A stretch of DNA of 64,000 nt from contig NZ_JAJOZC010000001.1 of NCBI RefSeq assembly GCF_023701695.1, positions 2,604,001-2,668,000 on the forward strand, in the 5' to 3' direction. Position numbers and translations under genes: made by a program. Under the pieces are notes generated by a model. It was not told the DNA's origin. It saw only the letters and a program-made list of their open reading frames with translations, and ran no database searches. Below, one piece after another: positions 30,877 through 39,254 of this stretch. This DNA is from Streptomyces sp. RKAG290 (GTDB lineage: Bacteria; Actinomycetota; Actinomycetes; Streptomycetales; Streptomycetaceae). Position 1 is the first letter of the stretch. Each line of letters opens with the position of its first letter.

Positions 30877-33315
30877 TTACAGCTTCTGGACCGGCGCGTA
30901 CCGCAGGAGCAGCTTCTTCGGCCGCTCGTCCCCGAAGTCGACCGTGGCCTTCGCCTGGTCGCCGATGCCCTCGACCGCCGTCACCGTGCCCAGGCCGAAC
31001 TGGTCGTGGGTGACCCGGTCGCCGGCCACGAGCGTGATGGTCGGCTTGTCCGAGGTCCGACGGGTCGCGAAGCCCGAGGGGCCGGAGCGTGAACGGGACG
31101 CGGACAACGACGAGGTGATGCCCGCCGTCGGCCCCGCCGGGGCCGCCATCGGGCCCTTTCGCTTCCACTCCAGATGCTGGTCCGGGATCTCCTCCAGGAA
31201 CCGCGACGGCGGGTTGTACGAGGGCTGGCCCCACGCGCTGCGCATCGCCGCCCGGGTCAGGTAGAGCCGCTCGCGGGCGCGCGTGATGCCGACGTAGGCG
31301 AGCCGGCGCTCCTCCTCCAGCTCCTTCACCTGTCCCAGCGCCCGCATGTGCGGGAAGACGCCGTCCTCCATCCCGGTCAGGAAGACCACCGGGAATTCGA
31401 GGCCCTTCGCGGTGTGCAGGGTCATCAGCGTGACGACGCCGGAGCCGTCGGTGTCCTCGTCGGGGATCTGGTCGGAGTCGGCGACGAGCGCGACCTTCTC
31501 CAGGAACTCGGAGAGGGTGCCCGCACCCTCCTCCTCGCCACGCTCCTGCTCGAATTCGAGCGCGACGGCGGCGAGCTCCTGGAGGTTCTCGATCCGGGTC
31601 TCGTCCTGCGGGTCGGTGGACGCCTGGAGCTCGGCGAGATAGCCGGTCCGCTCCATCACCGCCTCCAGCACCACCGCGGGGCCCGCGCCCGACTCGACGA
31701 TCGTGCGCAGCTCCTCCATCAGCGTGTTGAACCGCTTGACGGCGTTGGCGGAGCGAGCGGCCATGCCGTACGCCTCGTCGACGCGGCGCAGCGCCTGCGG
31801 GAAGGTGATCTTCTCGCGCAGTGACAGGGCGTCGATCATCGCCTCGGCGCGGTCGCCGATGCCGCGCTTGGGCACGTTCAGGATGCGGCGCAGCGGGACG
31901 GTGTCCTCGGGGTTGGCGAGGACCCGGAGGTAGGCCAGGACGTCCCGGACCTCCTTGCGCTCGTAGAAGCGCACGCCGCCGACGACCTTGTAGGGCAGGC
32001 CGACCCGGATGAAGATCTCCTCGAAGACACGGGACTGCGCGTTCGTGCGGTAGAAGATCGCGACGTCGCCGGCCTTGGCGTCGTCCGCGTCGGTCAGCCG
32101 GTCGATCTCGTCGGCGACGAACTGGGCCTCGTCGTGCTCGGTGTCCGCGACGTAGCCGGTGATGCGGGCGCCGGAGCCGGCGTTGGTCCAGAGGTTCTTC
32201 GGGCGGCGGCTCGCGTTGCGCTCGATGACCGCGTTGGCGGCGGACAGGATCGTCTGGGTGGAGCGGTAGTTCTGCTCCAGCAGGATCGTGGTCGCGTTCG
32301 GGTAGTCCTCCTCGAACTGGAGGATGTTGCGGATCGTGGCGCCGCGGAAGGCGTAGATCGACTGGTCGGCGTCACCCACGACGCACAGCTCGGCGGGGGC
32401 GTCGGCGTCGCCGGCCGGGCCGACCAGTTCCCGTACGAGGGTGTACTGGGCGTGGTTGGTGTCCTGGTACTCGTCGACCAGGACGTGCCGGAAGCGGCGG
32501 CGGTAGTGCTCCGCGACGTCGGGGAACGCCTGGAGCAGGTGCACCGTCGTCATGATGATGTCGTCGAAGTCCAGCGCGTTCGCCTCGCGCAGCCGGGACT
32601 GGTACATCGCGTAGGCCTGGGCGAGCGTCTTCTCGAAACCGTCCGCGGCCTGGCCGGCGAAGGTCTCCTCGTCGATCAGCTCGTTCTTCAGGTTCGACAC
32701 CTTCGCCGTGAACGACTTCGGCGGGAAGCGCTTCGGGTCGAGGTCGAGATCGCGGCAGACCAGGGCCATCAGCCGCTTGGAGTCGGCCGCGTCGTAGATC
32801 GAGAACGAGGAGGTGAAGCCGAGCTTCTTCGACTCGCGGCGCAGGATCCGTACGCACGCGCTGTGGAAGGTCATGACCCACATGGCGTTGGCCCGGGGTC
32901 CGACGAGCTGCTCGACGCGCTCCTTCATCTCGCCCGCGGCCTTGTTGGTGAAGGTGATCGCCAGGATCTGGCCGGGGTGCACCCCGCGCTCGGCCAGCAG
33001 GTGGGCGATGCGGTGGGTCAGCACGCGGGTCTTGCCCGAGCCGGCCCCGGCGACGATGAGCAGCGGGGAGTGGGCGTGCACGACGGCGGCGCGCTGCTCG
33101 GTGTTCAGCCCGTCGAGCAGCGCGGCGGCGTCGATGACCGGGCGGTGGGCCCCGTCGCGGTAGTACGCGTCGCGGGGCGGCGGGGGCCCGTCGAACACGC
33201 CTCCGAAGAGGTCCTCCGGCACCGCTTCGGGTGCGGAGTCCTCGGGGGGCGGCGGGGGCCCTTCCTCCGTGTGCTGGAGGCCGGCCAGGAAACTGTCGTC
33301 AAAGAGGCTGCTCAT
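30877..33315 (-). CDS. pcrA: ATP-dependent DNA helicase PcrA/UvrD
   Basis: 812-residue superfamily 1A helicase for nucleotide-excision repair and removal of replication blocks. Motifs in order: Q-motif GLNTEQRAAVVHA, Walker A AGAGSGKTRVL (about residue 90), AITFTNKAAGEM, VDEYQDTN (Walker B), GDADQSIYAFRGA, QNYRST, VTLMTLHTAKGLEFP and VGITRARERLYL. The C-terminal tail carries a Tudor-like RNA-polymerase-binding segment, GDRVTHDQFGLGTV. A Pro-rich N-terminal extension of about 65 residues is typical of actinomycetes. ATG 33315 begins MSSLFDDSFLAGLQ. Monocistronic. Confidence 0.96.
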   Translation of the reverse strand: MSSLFDDSFLAGLQHTEEGPPPPPEDSAPEAVPEDLFGGVFDGPPPPRDAYYRDGAHRPVIDAAALLDGLNTEQRAAVVHAHSPLLIVAGAGSGKTRVLTHRIAHLLAERGVHPGQILAITFTNKAAGEMKERVEQLVGPRANAMWVMTFHSACVRILRRESKKLGFTSSFSIYDAADSKRLMALVCRDLDLDPKRFPPKSFTAKVSNLKNELIDEETFAGQAADGFEKTLAQAYAMYQSRLREANALDFDDIIMTTVHLLQAFPDVAEHYRRRFRHVLVDEYQDTNHAQYTLVRELVGPAGDADAPAELCVVGDADQSIYAFRGATIRNILQFEEDYPNATTILLEQNYRSTQTILSAANAVIERNASRRPKNLWTNAGSGARITGYVADTEHDEAQFVADEIDRLTDADDAKAGDVAIFYRTNAQSRVFEEIFIRVGLPYKVVGGVRFYERKEVRDVLAYLRVLANPEDTVPLRRILNVPKRGIGDRAEAMIDALSLREKITFPQALRRVDEAYGMAARSANAVKRFNTLMEELRTIVESGAGPAVVLEAVMERTGYLAELQASTDPQDETRIENLQELAAVALEFEQERGEEEGAGTLSEFLEKVALVADSDQIPDEDTDGSGVVTLMTLHTAKGLEFPVVFLTGMEDGVFPHMRALGQVKELEEERRLAYVGITRARERLYLTRAAMRSAWGQPSYNPPSRFLEEIPDQHLEWKRKGPMAAPAGPTAGITSSLSASRSRSGPSGFATRRTSDKPTITLVAGDRVTHDQFGLGTVTAVEGIGDQAKATVDFGDERPKKLLLRYAPVQKL

Positions 33316-33500
33316 CGCTGTCCGAGTCTAGGCCGCCGCACTGACACCCCGGGGCCGCATGCCGAACCGTGGACCTTCCCGCGGGCACGCAAAGCGATGC
33401 CGCCTCCACGGAGTGTGGGTGAACCCCGTGCCTGACCTGCCTACACCGCACCCACCCCGCCAAGGTCACGAAAATGTATCGGGCATATCGCACATCAACC

Positions 33501-33530
33501 TTCACAGCGACACCATGAGTTGGCTAGCGT
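33501..33530 (+). promoter_or_regulatory. Promoter of the riboswitch-controlled NlpC/P60 gene
   Basis: TTCACA (33501-33506) and TAGCGT (33525-33530) are spaced by 18 bp, placing a start of transcription near 33537, just before the first conserved bases of the riboswitch. Confidence 0.5.
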
Positions 33531-33549
33531 GCTCGTTCGGGCGGCCCGT

Positions 33550-33735
33550 ACCCCCAGAGGCGAACCACGCCGAGCGGACGTCCACGCCGAATCCGGGCTG
33601 CCCCTGCGGGCGTCCGGACCGGGGACCCACACGCATCACCGGGGTGAATCGGTCCGCTTACTCCACCAGGACCGTAGGGCAGCCTTCCGTTCCGCCCGAA
33701 CCCGACAGCTAACCCGGTAGGCGGTCCACGGAAGG
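33550..33735 (+). ncRNA. ydaO-type c-di-AMP riboswitch
   Basis: Conserved blocks of the actinobacterial ydaO motif appear in order: GGCGAACC and GCCGAATCCGGG, then ACCGGGGTGAATCGG (33628-33642), GTAGGGCAGCCTTCCG (33673-33689), CCCGAACCCGACAGCTAACC and GGTAGGCGG. The 3' end can pair CCTTCCG (33683-33689) with CGGAAGG (33729-33735). The latter is the Shine-Dalgarno region of the next gene, so control of translation initiation (perhaps also of termination) is likely. Known examples in Streptomyces repress cell-wall hydrolase genes such as rpfA when c-di-AMP is high. Secondary structure was not computed. Confidence 0.88.
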
Positions 33736-33746
33736 AGATGCCGGCC

Positions 33747-34882
33747 TTGGCATCGCATCGCAAACCGCGCCCCAGGGTGCGCAGTACCACCCCGGCCGTC
33801 GGATTCACGACGGCCGCGCTCGCGTCGGTGACCCTGCTGTCCACGCAGAGCGCGCTGGCGGAGCCGGCTCCGAAGCCCAGCATCGAGGACGTGCAGAAGA
33901 AGGTCGACGACCTGTACCGGCAGGCGGGGACCGCGACCCAGCACTACGACCAGGCGAAAGAGGCGTCCGCCAAGCAGCGCACCAAGGTGGACACGCTGCT
34001 GGACGACATCGCCGCACGCGCCGACAAGCTGAACGAGGCCCGCCGGAAGCTCGGCAACTACGCCGCCGCCCAGTACCGCGACGGCACCCTCGCGCCGACC
34101 GCCACCTTCTTCCTGGCGGACGACCCCCAGTCGTTCTTCGACCAGACCCACCTCATGGACCGGATGGCCGAGCACCAGCAGCAGGCCGTCACGGACTTCC
34201 GTACCAAGCAGGCCGAGGCGTCCAGGAAGCGTGCCGAGGCGGTGACGAGCCTGGAGACGCTGACCGAGTCGCAGACGAAGCTGCGCACCAGCAAGCAGAA
34301 CGTCCAGAACAAGCTGACCGAGGCCCGCACGCTGCTGTCGAAGCTGACCACCGAGGAGAAGGCGCGCCTCGCCGAGCTGGAGCGGAAGAAGAAGGCCGAG
34401 GCACAGCGCAAGGCGACGGAGCTGGCGAAGAAGCAGGCCGCCGCGAAGGCGGAGGCCGATCGCAAGGCCGGGGAGGCCGGTGACGCGGGGGTACGGGCAC
34501 CGGGGCCGGGACGGGCTCGGACAGCGGCGCCACCACCAAGGCCGCGAAGGTCCTCGCGTTCGCCAGGGCCCAGCTGGGCAAGCCGTACGTCTGGGGGGCG
34601 ACGGGCCCGTCCTCGTACGACTGCTCGGGGCTCACCCAGGCTGCCTGGAAGGCCGCGGGCGTCACCATTCCGCGGACCACCTGGGACCAGGTGGAGGTCG
34701 GCACCCGGATAGCCACGGCGGATCTGCAGCCCGGGGATCTGGTGTTCTTCTACGACGACATCAGCCACGTCGGCATCTACAAGGGCGACGGCATGATGAT
34801 CCACGCGCCCAAGCCGGGGGCGAACGTGCGCGAGGAGTCGATCTACTACATGCCCATCTACGGCAGCGTGCGGCCGGCCTGA
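33747..34882 (+). CDS. Secreted NlpC/P60 cell-wall hydrolase under riboswitch control (frame broken)
   Basis: 378 residues after repair. A TTG start at 33747 (MASHRKPRPR) is preferred: GGAAGGAG lies nine bases before it, whereas the ATG at 33738 touches the SD itself. A signal peptide (VGFTTAALASVTLLSTQSAL, cut after ALA near 33) leads to a long coiled coil (about 40-240). The C-terminal NlpC/P60 peptidase has catalytic YDCSGLTQ (Cys), ISHVGIY (His) and a third polar His in MMIHAPKPG. The frame is lost at the G run 34487-34491; one more G restores a GTGTG linker leading to KVLAFARAQLGKPYVWG. Such enzymes cut the D-Glu-to-diamino-acid bond in peptidoglycan. Paralogue at 36648. Confidence 0.9.
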
Positions 34883-34984
34883 GCCGGACGGGAGACCCCG
34901 GGGCCGCCTTCCGGTGACCCCGGGCTGCGGGCCGGCTCGCACCGGCCCGCAAGGCAATGCGGTACGAACAGGAGCGAAGCGACC

Positions 34985-35902
34985 GTGAGGATCCCGGAAA
35001 GCGTTCGGGGCATGGCCTTCCGTGGGACCTTCGGCCAGGCGCGGCTGTTCTCGGCGGCCTGCACCGAACGCACGGCCGGGGTGCTGCTGCGGTACCTGGC
35101 CGACGAGGGACGCCCGGCGGACCAGGACCTCTGCGTGGCCGCGCTGGAGCTGCTGTGGGACACCGCGCCGCCTGACGCGGAAGCGGCCGGGGCCCTGCAC
35201 CGCCGGCTGGGCGAACTGCCGGAGCTGGATCCGGCGCTGCGGCCGGACGCGGACGGCCTGCGGGCGGCGGCGGTGCTCGGGTTGAGGGCGCTGTTCTCCG
35301 GGGTCGCCATGCTCGTCGACGGGGGGCCGGACGGGGTGGCCGGGCCGTCCGCCTCGGCGCGGGAGCTGGCCCGGCTGCTGGACGCGGACGGGCACGGCGG
35401 CGGCCTGGCGGCCCAGGAGGAAGCGCTCCAGGACCGGGACGTCGGCCTGATCATGTCCTGGAGCCCCGGGGAACTGCCCCGGCACGTGCACGCGTTGCGC
35501 GCGGCGGCGGCCGGGACGGGCCGCGAACGGCTCGTGGTGGCGGAGGCCCGGTACGGCAGTGACCCGGGCGGAGTGGATCCGGCGCCCGCGCAGACCCGGC
35601 TCGCGGTCACGGCCACCGCCGACCGAGGCGATGTCGCGGCGGCCGAACAGCGGGCGCGGTACGGGGTGGTGGGCCGGATCACGGCAGGCCAGGACACGGG
35701 TTACTACCTGCGCGCCGACCGGTCGGCCGACCTGGCCGGGACGCCCGAGGAGCGGGCGGCGGCGGCCGGGGTGGACATCCTCGTGGCGGCCGACCCGGCG
35801 ATGACGCGGGACTGCGTGGGCGAGTGGGTCGAGGACTGGGCCGGCGTGGAGGAGGCTCTGCGGCGGGACGGCCGGGAGGTCGACTGGGGCGCGGCGGACT
35901 GA
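34985..35902 (+). CDS. Conserved hypothetical protein
   Basis: 305 residues, soluble, no signal peptide or transmembrane segment. The N-terminal half is helical (FGQARLFSAACTERTAGVLL, then LCVAALELLWD) and weakly resembles DUF416-type proteins. The C-terminal half has a beta-rich core (DVGLIMSWSPGELPRHVHAL, RERLVVAEARYG) and a Trp-containing helical end (VGEWVEDWAGVEEAL). GTG 34985 has AGGAG nine bases upstream. It stands alone between the NlpC/P60 gene and a convergent small membrane protein gene. No function can be given. Confidence 0.72.
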   Translation: MRIPESVRGMAFRGTFGQARLFSAACTERTAGVLLRYLADEGRPADQDLCVAALELLWDTAPPDAEAAGALHRRLGELPELDPALRPDADGLRAAAVLGLRALFSGVAMLVDGGPDGVAGPSASARELARLLDADGHGGGLAAQEEALQDRDVGLIMSWSPGELPRHVHALRAAAAGTGRERLVVAEARYGSDPGGVDPAPAQTRLAVTATADRGDVAAAEQRARYGVVGRITAGQDTGYYLRADRSADLAGTPEERAAAAGVDILVAADPAMTRDCVGEWVEDWAGVEEALRRDGREVDWGAAD

Positions 35903-35933
35903 GGGCCTGTCGTACGGGCCGGGCCGGCGGCGC

Positions 35934-36287
35934 TCAGTTCCAGAGCGTGGCGATGAAGATGTTGACGATCGTGAGTGCGCCCACCGCGGCGAAGAGACCC
36001 TTGTCGACCTTCTCCTCGTCCCGCTTGACGTAGACGAGCGCGAGGACGACGACCAGGATCAGCAGCTTGATGCCGATCTTGACGTTGTTCACGGGGTGGT
36101 CGTCGGCCTGGTCGAGCCCGACCAGCGCGACACCGGTGACCAGCATGGTCAGCGCGCCGTGCAGCATCCCCGGCACGAAGCGCGCCGTCCCCGCCCCCAT
36201 CGCCTTCAGCTGAGTCAGGAAGCCGCCCAGCAGGGCGGCGATACCGATGATGTGCAGGGCGACGAAGACATCGATGAGTACACGCAT
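35934..36287 (-). CDS. Small integral membrane protein
   Basis: 117 residues with four hydrophobic helices: VLIDVFVALHIIGIAALLGG, MLHGALTMLVTGVALVGL, IGIKLLILVVVLALVYV and LFAAVGALTIVNIFIATLW. A conserved-looking DDHPVNNVKIGIK loop separates helices two and three. ATG 36287 (MRVLIDVF) is preferred over an ATG 33 bp upstream. Present at this place in other Streptomyces as I recall; no known function. Confidence 0.8.
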   Translation of the reverse strand: MRVLIDVFVALHIIGIAALLGGFLTQLKAMGAGTARFVPGMLHGALTMLVTGVALVGLDQADDHPVNNVKIGIKLLILVVVLALVYVKRDEEKVDKGLFAAVGALTIVNIFIATLWN

Positions 36288-36647
36288 GGGTCCGCAGCCT
36301 AGCCGCGGCCATATCAGCACTCCGCAGCCAGGTGGCCCTTACTGGCCACTTGGCCGATAAATGCCCCAATTGTCGGACTCTGGCGTAATTTTCCCGGTCA
36401 TCGGGCAACAACGCAACGCCAAATCAAGGCAATAAGCGTCATTACGACTCTTACCCGTGCCCCGGGTTTAGCGTCCCTACCCAGGTGACCGGCTTCACCG
36501 CCGCTCCGCACCCGGACGGCACACTCCGGTCACCCCGCCGAGAGATCCGGCGGCGGGCCACTCCCCCTGTTGGTGACCCGCCGCCGGACCCGGGCGGGCC
36601 CGCCGGTAGGCCCCGACGGGCAGTCGACAGGAAGGACTCCCGCCCTC
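36288..36647. other. Divergent intergenic region upstream of the second NlpC/P60 gene
   Basis: 360 bp. The AT-richer stretch at 36325-36460 (many AAT, TTA) is the probable promoter zone for both genes. It contains the leader hairpin at 36546-36588. The GGGGTGAATC and GCTAACCCGG blocks of a ydaO riboswitch are absent. Confidence 0.5.
36546..36588 (+). promoter_or_regulatory. Strong leader hairpin before the second NlpC/P60 gene
   Basis: TCCGGCGGCGGG (36546-36557) and CCCGCCGCCGGA (36577-36588) form a perfect 12-bp stem with a 19-base loop, about 60 bp before the start codon. A GC-rich stretch with GGTAGG follows. Could be an attenuator or part of an unrecognised leader RNA. Confidence 0.45.
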
Positions 36648-37693
36648 GTGGCCGCCCATCGCAAACCCAAGCAGCGCCTTTACACCGGCTCTGCTGCCCG
36701 CACCGCAGCAACCCTCGCCTTCGCCGGGGCCGCGACCGCTGCCGCGTTGCCGGGATCTGCGCACGCCGACCCGACGCCCACCACCGCGCAGGTCAGGGCC
36801 GAGGTGGACCGGCTGTACCGGGAGGCGGAGGCCGCCACCGAGAAGTACAACGGCGCGAAGGTGGAGGCGGCCGCCGCCGCCGAAGCGGTCGACGCGCTGC
36901 GCGACCAGGCCGCCAGGAAGACCGAGCGCCTCAACGCCTCCCGCGACAAGCTGGGCGCGTTCGCCGCGGCGCAGTACCGCTCGGGCGGGATCGACCCGGC
37001 CCTGCAGCTGGCGCTCTCCTCGGACCCCGACCAGTACCTGCAGCGCGCCTCGTACGTGGAGCGGGCCGGCGACCGCCGGGCCGCCGAGGTCCGCGCCGTG
37101 CAGCGCCAGGTCGCGGACGTGACCCAACTGCGCTCCGAGGCCGCCGGACAGCTGACCGACCTGGCCGCCGGCCAGGCCGAGCTGAAGAAGCACAAGGCCA
37201 CGGTCCGGACCAAGCTGTCCGAGGCCCGGAAGCTGCTGGCCCGCCTGTCCCCGCCGAGCGCGCCGCGTACGACGCCTCGGACGGCAGCCGCGGCGCGGCG
37301 CACGCCGACCGCAGCGCCCCGCGCGGCTCCGACCGGGCGCCGAACGCCCGCGCCGCCGAAGCCGTCGCCTTCGCTTACGGGGCCCTGGGCAAGCCCTACG
37401 TCTGGGGCGCCACCGGCCCCTCCTCGTTCGACTGCTCCGGCCTCACCCAGGCCGCCTGGCAATCCGCGGGTGTCTCCCTCCCCCGGACCACGTACACCCA
37501 GATCAACTCCGGACAACGCGTCTCGCGGTCCGAACTCGCGCCCGGGGACCTGGTGTTCTTCTACTCGGGCATCAGCCACGTCGGGCTCTACATCGGCAAC
37601 GGCCAGATGATCCACGCCCCGCGCCCTGGAGCCCCGGTCCGGATCGCGCCGATCGACCAAATGCCCTTCGCCGGAGCGACCCGGGTGGCATAG
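36648..37693 (+). CDS. Secreted NlpC/P60 cell-wall hydrolase, paralogue (frame broken)
   Basis: 348 residues after repair. GTG 36648 gives VAAHRKPKQRLYTG, matching the start of the riboswitch-controlled paralogue, with GGAAGGA 11 bases upstream. A signal peptide (AATLAFAGAATAAALPGSAH) ends near 35. A coiled coil (about 40-200) precedes an NlpC/P60 domain with FDCSGLTQ (catalytic Cys), GISHVGLYIGN (His) and QMIHAPRPG. The frame is lost at the C run 37249-37252; one more C restores SPAERAAYDASDG. The enzyme is likely to hydrolyse stem peptides during growth or sporulation. The two paralogues share architecture but not the 5' leader, so they are probably regulated differently. Confidence 0.9.
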
Positions 37694-37735
37694 GCTCCCG
37701 TCCTTCCGACCGACCGGACAGAAGGACACCCGCGC

Positions 37736-38509
37736 ATGCCCATGGACTTCGACGTCCAGACCCACGCCCGCACGCTCGCCCTGCGTTCCCCGGATCACCT
37801 CCGGGTCGGCCCGTTCACGGTGCGCCACAACGTGAACTGGTCGCTGAAGTACGCCAACTACGCCATCCCCGACCAGGGCGCCGAACCGACGCCCGGCGAA
37901 CTCGACGCACTGATAGCGGCCTTCCGCGAGCGGGACCGGATGCCGCGCCTGGAGTTCCTGCCCAACTGGGCGCCCGCGGTCGAACCCGCTCTGCTGGCGG
38001 CCGGGTTCACCGTCGAGAACCGGGCCCCGCTGCTGGCCTGCGCCCCCGGCGGCCTGCTGACGCCGAAGGCGGTGGACGGCCTCGTGACGGCCGAACCGGC
38101 CACCGACGCGGAGTTCGACGCCGCCGCCCTCGTGCAGCACCTGGGATACGGCGGGACGGGCGAGCCCGAGGGCGGTGAGGCGGAGTGGCTGCGCAACGCG
38201 GCCACCGGCGGCGGCGTCGCCGCACTCGCGACCCTCGGTGGCATCCCGGCGGGCGCGGGCGGCTGCTCGGTCCCGGTCGACGGCCTCAGCGAGCTGGCCG
38301 GACTGGCCGTCGGCGCGGACTTCCGCCGCCGGGGCATCGGGGCCGCCCTCTCCGCCCACCTGACCCGGACCGCCTTCGAGCGGGGCTGCCGGGTGGTGTG
38401 GCTGGAGCCGGGCGACGCCGATGTGGAGCGGATCTACGCGAGCATCGGGTACCGCAGGATCGGCGAGAAGCTGAACATCTCGCTCGACCCGGAGCGAACG
38501 GCCGGCTGA
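37736..38509 (+). CDS. GNAT family N-acetyltransferase
   Basis: 257 residues. The C-terminal half is a GNAT domain: LAGLAVGADFRRRGIGAAL holds the acetyl-CoA pyrophosphate loop (RRRGIGA) near residue 202, then VVWLEPGDADVERIYASIGY, the usual last strand and helix. The N-terminal half looks like a degenerate second GNAT module (LPNWAPAVEPALLAAGFTVE). AGAAGGA is eight bases before ATG 37736. Acceptor substrate unknown. Confidence 0.88.
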   Translation: MPMDFDVQTHARTLALRSPDHLRVGPFTVRHNVNWSLKYANYAIPDQGAEPTPGELDALIAAFRERDRMPRLEFLPNWAPAVEPALLAAGFTVENRAPLLACAPGGLLTPKAVDGLVTAEPATDAEFDAAALVQHLGYGGTGEPEGGEAEWLRNAATGGGVAALATLGGIPAGAGGCSVPVDGLSELAGLAVGADFRRRGIGAALSAHLTRTAFERGCRVVWLEPGDADVERIYASIGYRRIGEKLNISLDPERTAG

Positions 38510-38520
38510 TCCGGGCCGTG

Positions 38521-38549
38521 GCCCCCGCCCGGCCTGGCCCGGCGGGGGC
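38521..38549. terminator. Bidirectional terminator
   Basis: GCCCCCGCC (38521-38529) pairs with GGCGGGGGC (38541-38549) between the convergent GNAT and response-regulator genes, abutting the latter's stop. Confidence 0.8.
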
Positions 38550-39254
38550 TCAGACCAGCCGGCGCGCCGTCGCCCACCGGGTCAGCTCGTGCCGGTTGGA
38601 GAGCTGGAGCTTGCGCAGCACCGCCGAGACGTGCGACTCGACCGTCTTCACCGAGATGAACAGCTGCTTGGCGATCTCCTTGTACGCGTAGCCGCGGGCG
38701 ATCAGCCGCAGCACCTCGCGCTCGCGCTGGGTCAGCCGGTCGAGGTCCTCGTCGACCGGCGGCGCGTCCGTCGAGGCGAAGGCGTCGAGGACGAAGCCGG
38801 CCAGCCGGGGCGAGAACACCGCGTCGCCGTCCTGCACCCGGAACACCGAGTCGACCAGGTCGGAGCCGGTGATGGTCTTGGTGACGTAGCCGCGGGCGCC
38901 GCCGCGGATGACCCCGATGACGTCCTCGGCGGCGTCCGACACGGACAGCGCCAGGAAGCGCACCGGGTTCTCGACCGCGCCCATGAACGGGGCGCAGCGG
39001 CGGAGCACCTCGACGCCGCCGCCGCCCGGGAGGTGGACGTCGAGGAGGACGACCTCGGGGCGGGTCGCCGTGATGACGGTGACCGCCTGGTCGACGTCGG
39101 CGGCCTCGCCGACGACCTCGACGCCGGTCTCCTCGGTGCGGCCGATCTCGGCCTGTACGCCGGTGCGGAACATCCGGTGGTCGTCGACGAGCACGACTCG
39201 TACCCGGCGCTCCGGGCCCTCGTGGCCCCCGGTCGCCTCAGTGGTCCCGTTCAT
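38550..39254 (-). CDS. LuxR/NarL-family response regulator
   Basis: 234 residues. A receiver domain (VRVVLVDDHRMFRTGVQAEI with the acidic pair, phospho-acceptor Asp in VVLLDVHLPGGG, Ser/Thr in LALSVS, Lys in YVTKTI) is followed by a LuxR-type HTH (LTQREREVLRLIARGYAYKE, then SVKTVESHVSAVLRKL). ATG 39254 (MNGTTEA) lies inside the end of the upstream kinase gene, so the pair is co-translated. It likely controls envelope-stress genes, by analogy with PspC/LiaF-linked systems, perhaps including the divergent PspC gene. Confidence 0.94.
   Translation of the reverse strand: MNGTTEATGGHEGPERRVRVVLVDDHRMFRTGVQAEIGRTEETGVEVVGEAADVDQAVTVITATRPEVVLLDVHLPGGGGVEVLRRCAPFMGAVENPVRFLALSVSDAAEDVIGVIRGGARGYVTKTITGSDLVDSVFRVQDGDAVFSPRLAGFVLDAFASTDAPPVDEDLDRLTQREREVLRLIARGYAYKEIAKQLFISVKTVESHVSAVLRKLQLSNRHELTRWATARRLV

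Noticed and set aside
33299..33505. 68-codon minus-strand frame ahead of pcrA
   Set aside because: Overlaps the pcrA start, has no ribosome binding site and no recognisable protein; it covers the pcrA promoter region.
36480..36647. A second ydaO riboswitch before the second NlpC/P60 gene
   Set aside because: The GGGGTGAATC and GCTAACCCGG blocks are missing; only a GGTAGG word and a hairpin are present.
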